DNA of 60,645 nt from Clostridium magnum DSM 2767 (GCF_001623875.1 NZ_LWAE01000017.1:1-60645); one strand, 5' to 3'. Counted from the first letter of the stretch, positions 1 through 8,478 are shown. Notes: generated from the letters alone by a model not told the origin. Translations and numbers: made by a program.

Positions 1-17
1 CAATTATTATTATAACA

Positions 18-41
18 TACGTTTCGTAAACTGTAAACGTA
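18..41. promoter_or_regulatory. Inverted repeat, possible repressor operator
   Basis: TACGTTT at 18-24 is mirrored by AAACGTA at 35-41. It lies upstream of the small Xre-type regulator gene at 230, where a phage repressor operator would be expected. Only the repeat itself is seen; the role is inferred. Confidence 0.35.
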
Positions 42-130
42 CTTTGTAAATAAATAACGTATATGGTAGTATTGCCGATATATTCTAATTATATTCAATA
101 ATTTGAACAATATTCCTTAAATTTAAGGTT

Positions 131-157
131 ATACCGAACTTGTCATTTGTTCGGTAT
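131..157. promoter_or_regulatory. Perfect 9-bp inverted repeat, operator candidate
   Basis: ATACCGAAC at 131-139 pairs exactly with GTTCGGTAT at 149-157, with a 9-nt spacer. It sits about 70 bp before the GTG start of the helix-turn-helix gene at 230. It is a likely operator for that protein or for a divergent repressor left of the window. It could also be a hairpin, but no T-run follows. Confidence 0.45.
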
Positions 158-229
158 CAAGTTACAATATAAACATACCAAATGAATAGACAAGCAATCA
201 AACATGAATAACGAACAGGAGGTGACAAT

Positions 230-445
230 GTGACCAACCTCACGCTTGGGACTCTAATTAAAATAGAAAAAGATAAAATAGGATGGACCTCTACACAATT
301 AGCTGAAAAGCTCAATATATCACGTCAATGGTTATGTGATATAGAAGCAGGAAGAGGGACACCAAGTTTAGAGCTTCTTTCGAAGTTAGATGATATTTTT
401 CCCAAAGCACAAATCTTTCAAACTTACAAGAAATCAATTCGGTAA
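230..445 (+). CDS. Small Xre-family helix-turn-helix regulator (prophage)
   Basis: A 71-residue protein that is nearly all one HTH_3/Cro-CI domain: TSTQLAEKLNISRQWLCDIEAG fits the helix-turn-helix and the following Ser/Gly turn. The start is GTG at 230, because the overlapping ATG at 228 runs straight into TGA; AGGAGGTG lies just upstream. It heads a long same-strand block of phage early genes and follows two inverted repeats that could be its operators. The likely role is a phage repressor or antirepressor. The family call is firm; which promoter it controls is inference. Confidence 0.8.
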   Translation: MTNLTLGTLIKIEKDKIGWTSTQLAEKLNISRQWLCDIEAGRGTPSLELLSKLDDIFPKAQIFQTYKKSIR

Positions 446-527
446 TAGCGCAATTCAGTTAGATCATTTCTGAGTTCAAAACTGCTTCATGTCTTAGCAG
501 TAAAATAATCTATACGGAGGTATATAT

Positions 528-662
528 ATGGAAGTAATAATAGTTGGTGATCAATCCAAAATGATAGAAAATTTTACTAAAGCTATGTTCGATATTACAT
601 TACAAAGAATAAAAAATAACGATATTAAGTTCGATAAAAAAGAAAGCTCGCCTAGTAAGTAA
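528..662 (+). CDS. Small hypothetical phage protein, 44 aa
   Basis: A short ORF with a strong site (ACGGAGG, 8 nt before ATG). It is acidic at the start and lysine-rich at the end (KKESSPSK). It fits the spacing of the prophage early operon between the Xre gene and the ATPase. No domain is recognised; it is called on its ribosome-binding site, position and codon use. Confidence 0.55.
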   Translation: MEVIIVGDQSKMIENFTKAMFDITLQRIKNNDIKFDKKESSPSK

Positions 663-761
663 CGATTACAAGCAAGCTAAATAAAAATTATTCTTTAAAG
701 AAAATATACACCGTGAACATGAATATGTCAAGCATTTTAACAAGAAATGAGGGGGTACAGA

Positions 762-3062
762 ATGAAAAAAATTGAAATTTTAAAATTATTTCTTAAGAAT
801 TTCAAAGGAATAAAAGAATTAGATTTAGATTTTTCAGACATAACAAATATTAGCGGAGAAAATGGGACAGGTAAAACTACAATATCGGATGCGGTTTCTT
901 GGCTACTATTTGATAAAGATAGTCAAGACAGAGTTGTAGGCGATAAGGAATCAAATTTTCAAATTAAAACCTATGACAGTAATAATCAGATAATCCATGG
1001 GTTAGAGCATACAGTAACAGGAGTTATAAATATAGATGGCAAGAACACTACTTTAACTAAAACTTACAAGGAAAAATGGACCAAGAGACGAGGAGAATCA
1101 GAAAAACTCTTAACTGGACACGAAACACTTTATTACATAGATGAAGTTCCGGTTAAAAAGTCTGAGTATCAAGATAAGATAAATTCAATAGTTAATGAAA
1201 ACATATTTAAACTTATAACAAACCCTTCGTATTTTAGTACAAATATGAAATGGCAAGATAGAAGGGATATTCTATTACATATCATAGGTGATATAACAAC
1301 TGATAGAATAATCAATTACAATTATAGCTTAAAAGATTTAGAAAGCTTATTAGCAGAAAAGGACATTGATGTTCTTAAAAAAACTATTGCAGCACGTAAG
1401 AAAAAACTTAATGATGATATAAAATCAATACCTTATAGAATTGATGAGCTCAATAATTCTATAAAAGAATATGATTGGATAGGGCTTAACCAGGAATTAA
1501 GTAAAAATGAAAAAGATCTAAAGGACATTGAAGATAGACTACTAGATAGCAGAAAAGTTGCTAAGGATACCTTAGAGAATCAAAAACAATTATATGGTTT
1601 AACAAGTAAGTTGAAAGCTATAGAAAATGAAGCCAACAGTAATAAAGATAAACCACTCTTTGAATTAAAAGAGAAACTTCAAAAGGCTAATTTTGAATTA
1701 AGGACAACCAAAAATACATTAGATAATTTAATTGAAAAGAAAGCTGTTTATGAAAACACAATAGCAGATGTAACAAAAGCTAATGACGAATTAAGGGCAA
1801 AATGGCATGAAGTCAATGAGAAAATCTTGGAATTTGATGAAACTAAATTTGTATGTCCTACTTGCAATAGAGCATTTGAAGAACATGATATTGAAAGTAA
1901 AAAAGCTGAAATGACAGAAAACTTCAACCAAAATAAAGCTAAAGAACTTTCAAGTATAGGTGCAAAAGGTAAACATGGTAAATCAACAATTGAGAAGCTT
2001 AAAGAAGATATAAAAGCTATAGATAGCAAAATAGAAGTTGTAAACGCTGATATAAAAGAATTTACAACAGAGGTAAAAGGTATTGAAATTGCAATAGCTG
2101 ATTTTAAGCCAGTAGATACATTAAGCAGCAACAAAGAATACCAGGACATAAAAGAAGAGATTGACCGCATCAGTGAATTGATAAAACAAGAATCAGAAGA
2201 AATGACAAAGAATAACTTAGCATCAACACTGAAGGATAAAAAGAAAGAAATTGTTGCTAAAATTGACGAGATTAAAGAACAACTTTTAGCAAAGAAAAAT
2301 AATGAGGATATAAAAGATAGAATACAAGAATTAATGGATAAGGAAAAATCATTGGCAGAACAGATAGCAAAAATAGAAGGTCAGGAGTTCTTGTGTGAAG
2401 ACTTTATTAAAACAAAGGTTGAACTATTGGAAAGCAACATAAATGATAAATTTAAATATGTTAAGTTCAAATTATTTGATACTCAAGTGAATGGTGGCTT
2501 AGTTGAGACTTGTGAAGCTTTAATTGATGGAGTTCCATTTAGTAATTCAAATACAGCAGCAAAAATAAATGCAGGAATAGATATTATTAATACCCTATCA
2601 GATTATTATAAAGTTTCAGCTCCAGTAATAATAGATAATAGAGAATCTGTTAATGATATCATCCCATGTAATTCACAAATTATTAATTTAATAGTAAGCC
2701 GTGATAAATCCTTAAAAATAAATTATGGTGAAAGTGAATTAAATCAACATCTATCAATTGTTTCAGAAGAAGAAGAAAAAGAACTTGATGAATTAATTAA
2801 AAAAATGAAGTCTGAAATCGGCAATTATACTACCTGCATCGAGGATTTAAACAGTTTTCCTGAGGGCGCTGAATCTGTAAAAGAAACGATACTAGGCCAA
2901 AGTAGATGGAGTATAGCAAAAGAAGAAGTTTTTAAATATAAAAATCAATACTTTGCGTTTTGCTATGATGCACCTGCAACAGAAATGCAAGAAGGGCAAG
3001 ATACAAACGCAACAGTTTACAAAGTTGAGCCTATTAAAAAAGAAATAATAGATTTTGAATAA
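762..3062 (+). CDS. Rad50/SMC-like phage ATPase
   Basis: About 766 residues. The N-terminus has a Walker A loop (GENGTGKTT, near residue 35). Long Lys/Glu-rich coiled coils flank a central CPTC zinc-hook motif (near residue 366), as in Rad50 and SbcC. A Walker-B-like stretch (VIIDNRES) lies near residue 625, followed by an extra C-terminal ~90 residues that do not look like ATPase. ATG 762 is chosen because GAGGGGGT lies in front of it; the upstream ATG at 747 would overlap that site. It is followed directly by recT and a metallo-hydrolase, a phage recombination set in which the ATPase may load or process DNA ends. That role is inferred. Confidence 0.8.
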   Translation: MKKIEILKLFLKNFKGIKELDLDFSDITNISGENGTGKTTISDAVSWLLFDKDSQDRVVGDKESNFQIKTYDSNNQIIHGLEHTVTGVINIDGKNTTLTKTYKEKWTKRRGESEKLLTGHETLYYIDEVPVKKSEYQDKINSIVNENIFKLITNPSYFSTNMKWQDRRDILLHIIGDITTDRIINYNYSLKDLESLLAEKDIDVLKKTIAARKKKLNDDIKSIPYRIDELNNSIKEYDWIGLNQELSKNEKDLKDIEDRLLDSRKVAKDTLENQKQLYGLTSKLKAIENEANSNKDKPLFELKEKLQKANFELRTTKNTLDNLIEKKAVYENTIADVTKANDELRAKWHEVNEKILEFDETKFVCPTCNRAFEEHDIESKKAEMTENFNQNKAKELSSIGAKGKHGKSTIEKLKEDIKAIDSKIEVVNADIKEFTTEVKGIEIAIADFKPVDTLSSNKEYQDIKEEIDRISELIKQESEEMTKNNLASTLKDKKKEIVAKIDEIKEQLLAKKNNEDIKDRIQELMDKEKSLAEQIAKIEGQEFLCEDFIKTKVELLESNINDKFKYVKFKLFDTQVNGGLVETCEALIDGVPFSNSNTAAKINAGIDIINTLSDYYKVSAPVIIDNRESVNDIIPCNSQIINLIVSRDKSLKINYGESELNQHLSIVSEEEEKELDELIKKMKSEIGNYTTCIEDLNSFPEGAESVKETILGQSRWSIAKEEVFKYKNQYFAFCYDAPATEMQEGQDTNATVYKVEPIKKEIIDFE

Positions 3063-3083
3063 TGAAAGTGAGGAATTTAAATT

Positions 3084-3989
3084 ATGGAAAATAAAAATAA
3101 CGCAGTAGCAACAACTACACAGGAAAAAAATATTACAGAGGATGTATTAAATAGAGTAAGGGACCTAAGAACTAAAGGTGATCTTAGAATTCCACAAAAC
3201 TACAGTGCTGAAAATGCACTAAAGAGTGCGTATCTAATACTTACAGAGACTGTGAACAAGGATAAAAAACCAGTTTTACAAACATGTTCAAAGGCAAGTA
3301 TAGCAAATACCCTTCTAGACATGGTAATACAAGGTTTAAGCCCAGCAAAAAAACAGTGTTACTTTGTATCATATGGTGATAAATTACAGCTTATGCGTAG
3401 TTACATGGGTACCGTAGCAGTTACTAAAAGATTAAATGGAGTAAAGGATGTAAAAGCATATTGCATCTATGAAGGAGACGAGTTTGAAACTGAATTTGAT
3501 ATAGATACTGCAACGCTGAAAATCACAAAATTTAACCCTAAGTTCGAAAATATAGATATGAATAAAATCAAAGGTGCTTTTGCAGTAATACTCGGTGATG
3601 ATGACCCAATACATATAGAAATAATGAATATGAATCAAATAAAAGCAGCTTGGAACCAAGGATATGCTAAGGGTGGAAGTGGTGCTCATAAAAACTTTAC
3701 GGATGAAATGGCAAAGAAAACTGTAATTAATAGAGCTTGTAAAATGTTTGCTAATACCAGTGATGATAGCGATATACTAATAGATGCGTTTAATAAGTCT
3801 GACAAAGCATTTGATGAAGAAAAAACAGTTAACAATGTTGATTATGAGGTTCATGAGGAAATTAAAGAAAATGCCAATACTACAATTATTGATGTAGAAC
3901 CACAAAAACAAGAATTTGTAAAAGCTGACAATGAGAATAAAGAAGAAACTTCAGGACAAGTAAATATTTTAGAAACTCCAGGGTTTTAA
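3084..3989 (+). CDS. recT: RecT single-strand annealing protein
   Basis: A 301-residue protein matching the RecT/phage-annealing family: N-terminal region with SIANTLLDMVIQGLSP, then QCYFVSYGDKLQLMRSYMG, and the conserved tail KKTVINRACKMFAN. RecT anneals complementary single strands during phage recombination. An acidic, variable C-terminal tail (residues ~240-301) is usual for the family. The start ATG at 3084 has GTGAGGA upstream. The gene ends 2 nt before the metallo-hydrolase gene, so they are co-translated. No RecE/YqaJ exonuclease is seen beside it; the Rad50-like ATPase and hydrolase may fill that place (inference). Confidence 0.92.
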   Translation: MENKNNAVATTTQEKNITEDVLNRVRDLRTKGDLRIPQNYSAENALKSAYLILTETVNKDKKPVLQTCSKASIANTLLDMVIQGLSPAKKQCYFVSYGDKLQLMRSYMGTVAVTKRLNGVKDVKAYCIYEGDEFETEFDIDTATLKITKFNPKFENIDMNKIKGAFAVILGDDDPIHIEIMNMNQIKAAWNQGYAKGGSGAHKNFTDEMAKKTVINRACKMFANTSDDSDILIDAFNKSDKAFDEEKTVNNVDYEVHEEIKENANTTIIDVEPQKQEFVKADNENKEETSGQVNILETPGF

Positions 3990-3991
3990 AA

Positions 3992-4723
3992 ATGGAAGTG
4001 AATGTATTAGGGAGTAGCAGTTCTGGTAACTGTTACCTCCTTCAAGGGAAAAAAGAAACCTTAATCCTGGAAGCTGGAGTACCTTACAAGAATATTTTAA
4101 AAGGGTTGAACTTTGATATATCTAATGTAGTAGGCTGTTTAGTTACGCATGAACATTTAGATCATGCAAAGGCTATTAAAGATTTAACACAAAAGGGCAT
4201 TGATGTATATGCAAGCCATGGAACACTTGTAAGGTCAATGGCAATGAATCATAGAGGACATATCATTAAATCAGAGAAACAGTTTACAGTAGGTGGGTTC
4301 ACAGTATTACCTTTCGCTGTTGAGCATGATGCAGCAGAACCATTGGGATATTTAATACAACATCAAGAAATAGGAAAGTTACTTTTTATTACAGACAGCT
4401 ATTATTGTAAATACAAGTTCAAAGAATTAAATCATATTTTTATAGAGTGCAATTATTCTGCAGAGATTTTAAAAGATAATTTAAAACAAGGCTATATTCC
4501 AATAGGACTAAGAAATAGGCTTATAAAATCCCATTTTAGTTTAGAAAATGTTAAAGAATTTCTAAAAGCAAATGACTTAAGCCACGTTAAAGAGATAACC
4601 TTAATACATCTAAGTGATAGTAATAGTAACTCTCAACAATTTAAAGAAGATACAGAGGCGTTGACTGGAAGGCCAGTGTATGTTGCTAATAAAGGATTAA
4701 GTTTAGACTTATCAATATTTTAA
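3992..4723 (+). CDS. Metallo-beta-lactamase-fold hydrolase (phage)
   Basis: A 243-residue protein of the MBL fold. It has the N-terminal GSSSSGNCYLL strand, the metal-binding motif THEHLDH (HxHxDH, near residue 53) and a later ITDS with an Asp ligand. This subfamily (YycJ/WalJ-like) includes nucleases. Two nucleotides separate it from recT, which suggests that it acts with RecT, for example as the nuclease of the recombination set. The fold is certain; nuclease activity is inferred from context. Confidence 0.88.
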   Translation: MEVNVLGSSSSGNCYLLQGKKETLILEAGVPYKNILKGLNFDISNVVGCLVTHEHLDHAKAIKDLTQKGIDVYASHGTLVRSMAMNHRGHIIKSEKQFTVGGFTVLPFAVEHDAAEPLGYLIQHQEIGKLLFITDSYYCKYKFKELNHIFIECNYSAEILKDNLKQGYIPIGLRNRLIKSHFSLENVKEFLKANDLSHVKEITLIHLSDSNSNSQQFKEDTEALTGRPVYVANKGLSLDLSIF

Positions 4724-4738
4724 AGGAGGAATTTGTTA

Positions 4739-4906
4739 ATGATTAAAATTTTTCAATGTAAAGAATGCAATGAGGTTTTCTCAGTGTCTGCAAATGAGAT
4801 TAAATTTGCAGTGTGCCCAAGTTGCGGAACTGACGACATAGATCATTCTAAAGAAAGCGAGAATTTATTATGTGGATTAGAAGCCAAAACAGAACTAGAC
4901 TTGTAA
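4739..4906 (+). CDS. Small zinc-ribbon protein, 55 aa
   Basis: ATG 4739 with AAGGAGGA upstream. It has two CxxC knuckles (CKEC near residue 8, CPSC near residue 27) typical of a rubredoxin-like zinc ribbon. It overlaps the next gene by 37 nt in another frame, common in packed phage operons. The partner is unknown. Confidence 0.65.
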   Translation: MIKIFQCKECNEVFSVSANEIKFAVCPSCGTDDIDHSKESENLLCGLEAKTELDL

Positions 4907-5109
4907 AAGCAGAAATGGTTGAAGTAGTTGACACTAGAATTTTTACTAGTACTCCACCAGAAACAATGATTAGTAAAGGCATTTGTATGGGGACTTATAA
5001 AACAAAGGAAAGGGCAATGCAAGTATTAAATGACATACATGGTTTTATAGACTGTGATGGTAAAATGAATAACTGCGAATTAAAAGTATTCGGAATGCCA
5101 GAAGAATAA
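4870..5109 (+). CDS. Hypothetical phage protein, 79 aa
   Basis: It begins inside the end of the zinc-ribbon gene (ATG 4870). The protein carries the pattern CMGTYKTKERAMQVLNDI, which resembles small phage proteins of unknown function that use the phrase 'GxYxSxxRAxxVL'. No catalytic motif is visible. It is kept as a gene because of its good codon use and its place in the operon. Confidence 0.6.
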   Translation: MWIRSQNRTRLVKAEMVEVVDTRIFTSTPPETMISKGICMGTYKTKERAMQVLNDIHGFIDCDGKMNNCELKVFGMPEE

Positions 5110-5118
5110 CATCACTAA

Positions 5119-5145
5119 AGAGGAAAGGATTAGTCTCTTTCCTCT
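5119..5145 (+). other. Intergenic stem-loop in prophage operon
   Basis: AGAGGAAAG pairs with CTTTCCTCT over a 9-nt loop. It is followed by A-runs rather than T-runs on this strand, so it is more likely an RNA-processing or stability element than a strong terminator. Confidence 0.4.
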
Positions 5146-5166
5146 AGTAAAAAAAGGGGGATTTAT

Positions 5167-5481
5167 ATGATTATCAAAAGTCTAGAAGGACAAGTGTTTA
5201 ATGTGGTAGTAGACGAGCTTTATTTAAAACCTACATATAGGGATGATTCTGTATGCAGCTGGACAATATGCTCTAACGAAAAAAACCAAGAATTAGTTTT
5301 AGGGGTTTACTCAAAAAAGAGAATAGCAGGTCAAATGCTACACATATTGGAATTATGCGCAAATAAGCTCATAGAGACAAGTTTAATTTCAGAGGAACAA
5401 CTATGCCAGGATATATATTTTCAAGCTATGGAAAGGTTGAATAAAGCTAAAATAGCATATATGAGAGGGGAAGTTAAATAA
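5167..5481 (+). CDS. Hypothetical phage protein, 104 aa
   Basis: ATG 5167 follows AAAAAAGGGGG. The protein has WTICSNEKNQELVLGVYSKK followed by a helical stretch, the same short 'VLGxYxxKxRAxxML' idea seen in the 79-aa gene at 4870, so the two may be distant paralogues. Function unknown. Confidence 0.6.
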   Translation: MIIKSLEGQVFNVVVDELYLKPTYRDDSVCSWTICSNEKNQELVLGVYSKKRIAGQMLHILELCANKLIETSLISEEQLCQDIYFQAMERLNKAKIAYMRGEVK

Positions 5482-5508
5482 TGGTGAAAATAAGTAGGAG
5501 GTATTGAT

Positions 5509-5727
5509 ATGAAGACTCAGTATACTGTAAGAACTACTAAAGATGGAAAAATGATGTTTACTAAAGACGTAGAGATAGTTACGAAGGAACATGATGAGTT
5601 AGTGCTTGCTATTACTGAGCACATTGGATACGACACTGAAGATGCTGAAATTTACGCACAATGGCTAAAAAACACTTGTTTAGATGCTTATAGATCGGAA
5701 TATGAATTGCGGAGGAAGATACATTGA
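5509..5727 (+). CDS. Hypothetical phage protein, 72 aa
   Basis: ATG 5509 with TAGGAGGT upstream. A charged protein with no recognised domain. Its TGA overlaps the TTG start of the next small gene, indicating translational coupling within the prophage operon. Confidence 0.6.
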   Translation: MKTQYTVRTTKDGKMMFTKDVEIVTKEHDELVLAITEHIGYDTEDAEIYAQWLKNTCLDAYRSEYELRRKIH

Positions 5728-5879
5728 ACAAGCCACACTGTTATGGAAAAATGGATTGGATCTTAAAATATCAAGAAGATAATACACCAAGAGAAAGTAT
5801 TTGTAGCTGCCAGTATACAAATAGCTGTTTAAGACTTACTAGAAATAACAATGAGAATGAGGAGGATAAGCAAAGATGA
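5724..5879 (+). CDS. Small Cys-containing phage protein, 51 aa (TTG start)
   Basis: TTG 5724 follows GCGGAGGA with good spacing. The reading continues to TGA 5877-5879, overlapping the ATG of the SpoIIID-like gene (ATGA overlap). Four cysteines (HCYGKMDW, ICSCQYTNSC) suggest a metal site. No family is recognised. It is called on coupling and its ribosome-binding site. Confidence 0.5.
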   Translation: MNKPHCYGKMDWILKYQEDNTPRESICSCQYTNSCLRLTRNNNENEEDKQR

Positions 5880-6148
5880 AAGATTATATAAGAGCAAGGG
5901 TAGTTGAAGTAGCTAATTACACTATAGCAACTGAAGCTACTATAAGAACTACAGCAAAGGTTTTTGGAGTAAGCAAAAGCACAATACATAAAGATATTGT
6001 TGAAAGATTGCTTAAGGTAAATCCTCAACTCCACGAAGAAGTTGAAAAGGTAATACTTAAGAATACTGAGGAAAGGAATATCAGAGGCGGAGAGGCAACT
6101 AAGGAAAAATATATGAGGATGCACGTACCAAATACAGTAAACAATTAA
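5876..6148 (+). CDS. SpoIIID-like sporulation transcription regulator in prophage
   Basis: A 90-residue protein closely following SpoIIID: an N-terminal start like YIRARVVEVANYTIAT, the helix-turn-helix VFGVSKSTIHKDIVERL, and the C-terminal hallmark RGGEATKEKY. SpoIIID is the mother-cell DNA-binding protein that tunes sigma-E and sigma-K genes. Here it sits among phage replication genes and is coupled by a 4-nt overlap to the upstream small gene. It is therefore a phage-borne paralogue rather than the host gene. It may act on phage promoters or interfere with host sporulation; both are inference. Confidence 0.88.
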   Translation: MKDYIRARVVEVANYTIATEATIRTTAKVFGVSKSTIHKDIVERLLKVNPQLHEEVEKVILKNTEERNIRGGEATKEKYMRMHVPNTVNN

Positions 6149-6242
6149 TATGATTTATTGTTCGTTATTTAGTTATTGTAATTAAATATATGATACAATG
6201 GTTATAGTAAGTAACTTAACAAGTTATAAAAAGTGAGGTGAG

Positions 6243-6392
6243 ATGATGAAAACTTTTCCTTTGTATTTTGAGGATGCAGAGCATAAAAAAATAAAAGAAG
6301 CAGCAGAAAAAGAAGGCAAAACTATAAAAGATTTTATAGTGGCAGCCATAGAGGATAGGATCATTAGAACTAATATAAATAATTCAAAATAA
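6243..6392 (+). CDS. Ribbon-helix-helix DNA-binding protein, 49 aa
   Basis: Too short for usual gene callers but with a good site (AAAGTGAGGTG) and a typical ribbon-helix-helix pattern: a short strand (FPLYFED) followed by two helices (HKKIKEAAEKEG, IKDFIVAAIEDRI). Two ATG codons stand in tandem at 6243 and 6246. Likely a small phage transcription or plasmid-type regulator. Confidence 0.6.
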   Translation: MMKTFPLYFEDAEHKKIKEAAEKEGKTIKDFIVAAIEDRIIRTNINNSK

Positions 6393-6424
6393 AGCATCAG
6401 ATATGACAAAAGAGAGGTGAGGAG

Positions 6425-7360
6425 GTGAAGTTTTTGATAGTGCCTGCCGACCTAGAGCCGAAAGAATTAATAGTATATGCATGGCTGTATAGACATTCAA
6501 ATCAAACCCAAGAAAATTATAAAGGACTAAGCAAAAATGAGGTATATGCTTCATCAAGAAAAATAGCTGACCAAACTGAGATACCTCAAAGTACTGTTGC
6601 GAGAATACTCACAAAATTAATTAAAGAATACTACATCAAAGAGATATATAAAAGTCGTAGTAAAAAAGAACCCAGCAAGTATTATCTGATTTTTAATGAA
6701 TCGGTTGGTGAATCGCATATTGAATCAGATAACGGTTCGGTTGATGAATCGGTTAGTGAATCAGTTGTAGACATTGTAAATAAAGGGATAGAGAGCAACT
6801 CAAAAACAGTTACTGAATCGGTTGGTGAATCGGATTATGGTTCGGTTACTGAATCGGTTGGTGACTCAAAATCTAATAATATATCTAGTAATAAGTCTGA
6901 TAATAAATCTATTAATATATCTAAAGATAATATATATCTTGAAATATTCAACTACTATTTATCTTTAGATTTAGTAAAACATAAAAGCCTCACACCGGCA
7001 ATGAAAAAAGCAATACATAAAGCTATGAATGAAAACAAGTACAGTCTAGAGGACTGTAAAACGTTGCTAGAGAGGCATAAATTAGTAGTTGAGGTCACTA
7101 AAAATAACCAGTATCCAGTTAAAGTAAGAACAATACAAGAATTGTTCGGACAGAAAATCAAAGATAGTACAGCCTTAATATGTACTCAATACGATATTGG
7201 TGGAAAATATTATAATCTAGCTATTTTAAACCAAAAAGAAGGTGGAAATAATGAGCGAACTGGAAACAATTCTTCAGAGAATAAACAAGAATATGACTGG
7301 ACTAAAAACACAAAGCCAGCAAACCTCACAGAAGATGAACTCCAAAACATCGACTTTTAA
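6425..7360 (+). CDS. Phage replication initiator, HTH plus DnaD-like region
   Basis: A 311-residue protein. Residues 1-95 form a winged helix-turn-helix (YASSRKIADQTEIPQSTVARILTKL) as in phage replication initiators. Residues ~98-145 are a Ser/Glu-rich repeat linker. Residues ~165-250 resemble the DnaD-like C-terminal domain that helps load helicase. The start is GTG 6425 after GAGAGGTGAGGA. It overlaps the DnaC-like loader gene by 110 nt in another frame, matching the usual initiator-loader pair. It should bind the phage origin, possibly its own gene (inference). Confidence 0.8.
   Translation: MKFLIVPADLEPKELIVYAWLYRHSNQTQENYKGLSKNEVYASSRKIADQTEIPQSTVARILTKLIKEYYIKEIYKSRSKKEPSKYYLIFNESVGESHIESDNGSVDESVSESVVDIVNKGIESNSKTVTESVGESDYGSVTESVGDSKSNNISSNKSDNKSINISKDNIYLEIFNYYLSLDLVKHKSLTPAMKKAIHKAMNENKYSLEDCKTLLERHKLVVEVTKNNQYPVKVRTIQELFGQKIKDSTALICTQYDIGGKYYNLAILNQKEGGNNERTGNNSSENKQEYDWTKNTKPANLTEDELQNIDF
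6703..6870 (+). repeat. Degenerate coding repeat (GAATCGGTTGGT units)
   Basis: Within the replication initiator gene, units close to GAATCGGTTGGTGAATCG recur at least six times with substitutions, encoding ESVGES/ESVSES/GSVTES. Such iterons inside an initiator gene can be the phage origin; here it may equally be only a flexible linker. Confidence 0.6.
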
Positions 7361-8054
7361 ATGTGATTTATGTCAAGATACAAGTTGGGTACCTGGGGAA
7401 AATGGCTTTGAAAGGTGTAAATGCTTCCAAAGAGAACTTGTAGAGCGAAGATGGAGAAGATTCGGCATTACTCCAAGTAAAGTAAAAAAGATAAATGAAT
7501 ATGAAACCAGAACAGAAATAACCAAGTTAGCTAAAGCTAAAGCAGTACAATATATAAGAAATTTTAACTCTATAAGATCAACTGATGAAAACAGCTTGGC
7601 TTTTTTAGGACAACATGGAGCAGGTAAATCTCATTTGATCATAGGAATAGGTGCGGCACTAGTAAATGGAGAAGATTTTATAAGTGTGGTTTATATGCCT
7701 TATATTGAAGTAATGCAAGAGTTAAAGGCTAATGCTATGGATGAAGAAAACTATTTAAAAATCCAAAGTAAATATACCACTGCTGAATTACTGATAGTAG
7801 ATGATCTATTCAAAGACAAGGTAAAAAAGGGTGTACTTATTGGAGAGTTGAAGGAAACAGATATGAAGCATATTTATCCAATTATAAATTATAGATACAT
7901 CAATCATCTTCCAACAATTTACAGTTCGGAATGTGACCCGGATATGCTAATGGACTTAGATGGAGCTTTAGCAGGTAGAATATTAGAACCTTCAAGTGTA
8001 GTAGTTTTTGAAAAATGCAAGGAAAATGATTATAGACTAAGAAAATTTATTTAA
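7251..8054 (+). CDS. DnaC-like helicase loader ATPase
   Basis: About 267 residues. An N-terminal CDLC...CKC zinc finger (near residue 36) is followed by an AAA+ domain with Walker A GQHGAGKSH (near residue 122) and Walker B LLIVDDL (near residue 181). The layout is that of phage DnaC/DnaI loaders that place DnaB helicase on the origin. ATG 7251 is preferred over GTG 7242 because AAGGTGG precedes it with good spacing. It overlaps the initiator gene and together they form the replication module. Confidence 0.88.
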   Translation: MSELETILQRINKNMTGLKTQSQQTSQKMNSKTSTFKCDLCQDTSWVPGENGFERCKCFQRELVERRWRRFGITPSKVKKINEYETRTEITKLAKAKAVQYIRNFNSIRSTDENSLAFLGQHGAGKSHLIIGIGAALVNGEDFISVVYMPYIEVMQELKANAMDEENYLKIQSKYTTAELLIVDDLFKDKVKKGVLIGELKETDMKHIYPIINYRYINHLPTIYSSECDPDMLMDLDGALAGRILEPSSVVVFEKCKENDYRLRKFI

Positions 8055-8066
8055 AGAGGGGATTAT

Positions 8067-8450
8067 ATGGATTTTCAAGACTTTGAAACTTGCAAGAAAT
8101 GTAGCAGAAGAGGAAAATGCAAAAATGCTTGCAAAAACTTTATAAATAGCGAGCAACAAGTTGAGATTGACAGGGGATTTTGGTTAAGTGGCTTAAGAGT
8201 AGATATGGCGAGACAGGTAGAAGGAGACAGAAAGACCGAAGAATTTAACCAGATGAGAAATAATCTGCTTAATAAAATAAATATAGAGCAAACAATTCAA
8301 TATGCTACTGAAGAGAATGGATTTAGAGAAGCAAAGGTAATCCAAAAGACTGAGAATTTCATAGCAATACGTCGAGAAAATTCTCGGTATGTTAGTGTGA
8401 TTAATTTTCTGGATATTTATACAAGGGATGTTGCTGTTACAAATTATTGA
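8067..8450 (+). CDS. Hypothetical phage protein with N-terminal Cys cluster
   Basis: A 127-residue protein. Residues 9-23 hold CKKCSRRGKCKNAC, a likely metal-binding knot; the rest is charged and helical. It follows the helicase loader by 12 nt with AAGAGGGG as ribosome-binding site. No family recognised. Confidence 0.65.
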   Translation: MDFQDFETCKKCSRRGKCKNACKNFINSEQQVEIDRGFWLSGLRVDMARQVEGDRKTEEFNQMRNNLLNKINIEQTIQYATEENGFREAKVIQKTENFIAIRRENSRYVSVINFLDIYTRDVAVTNY

Positions 8451-8478
8451 TTCGTAGTTTGAAGAGGGGGGATTTTTG

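Noticed and set aside
1748..2170. Minus-strand 140-codon ORF inside the Rad50-like gene
   Set aside because: It is the antisense shadow of a coiled-coil coding region rich in AAA/GAA codons; no ribosome-binding site and no domain.
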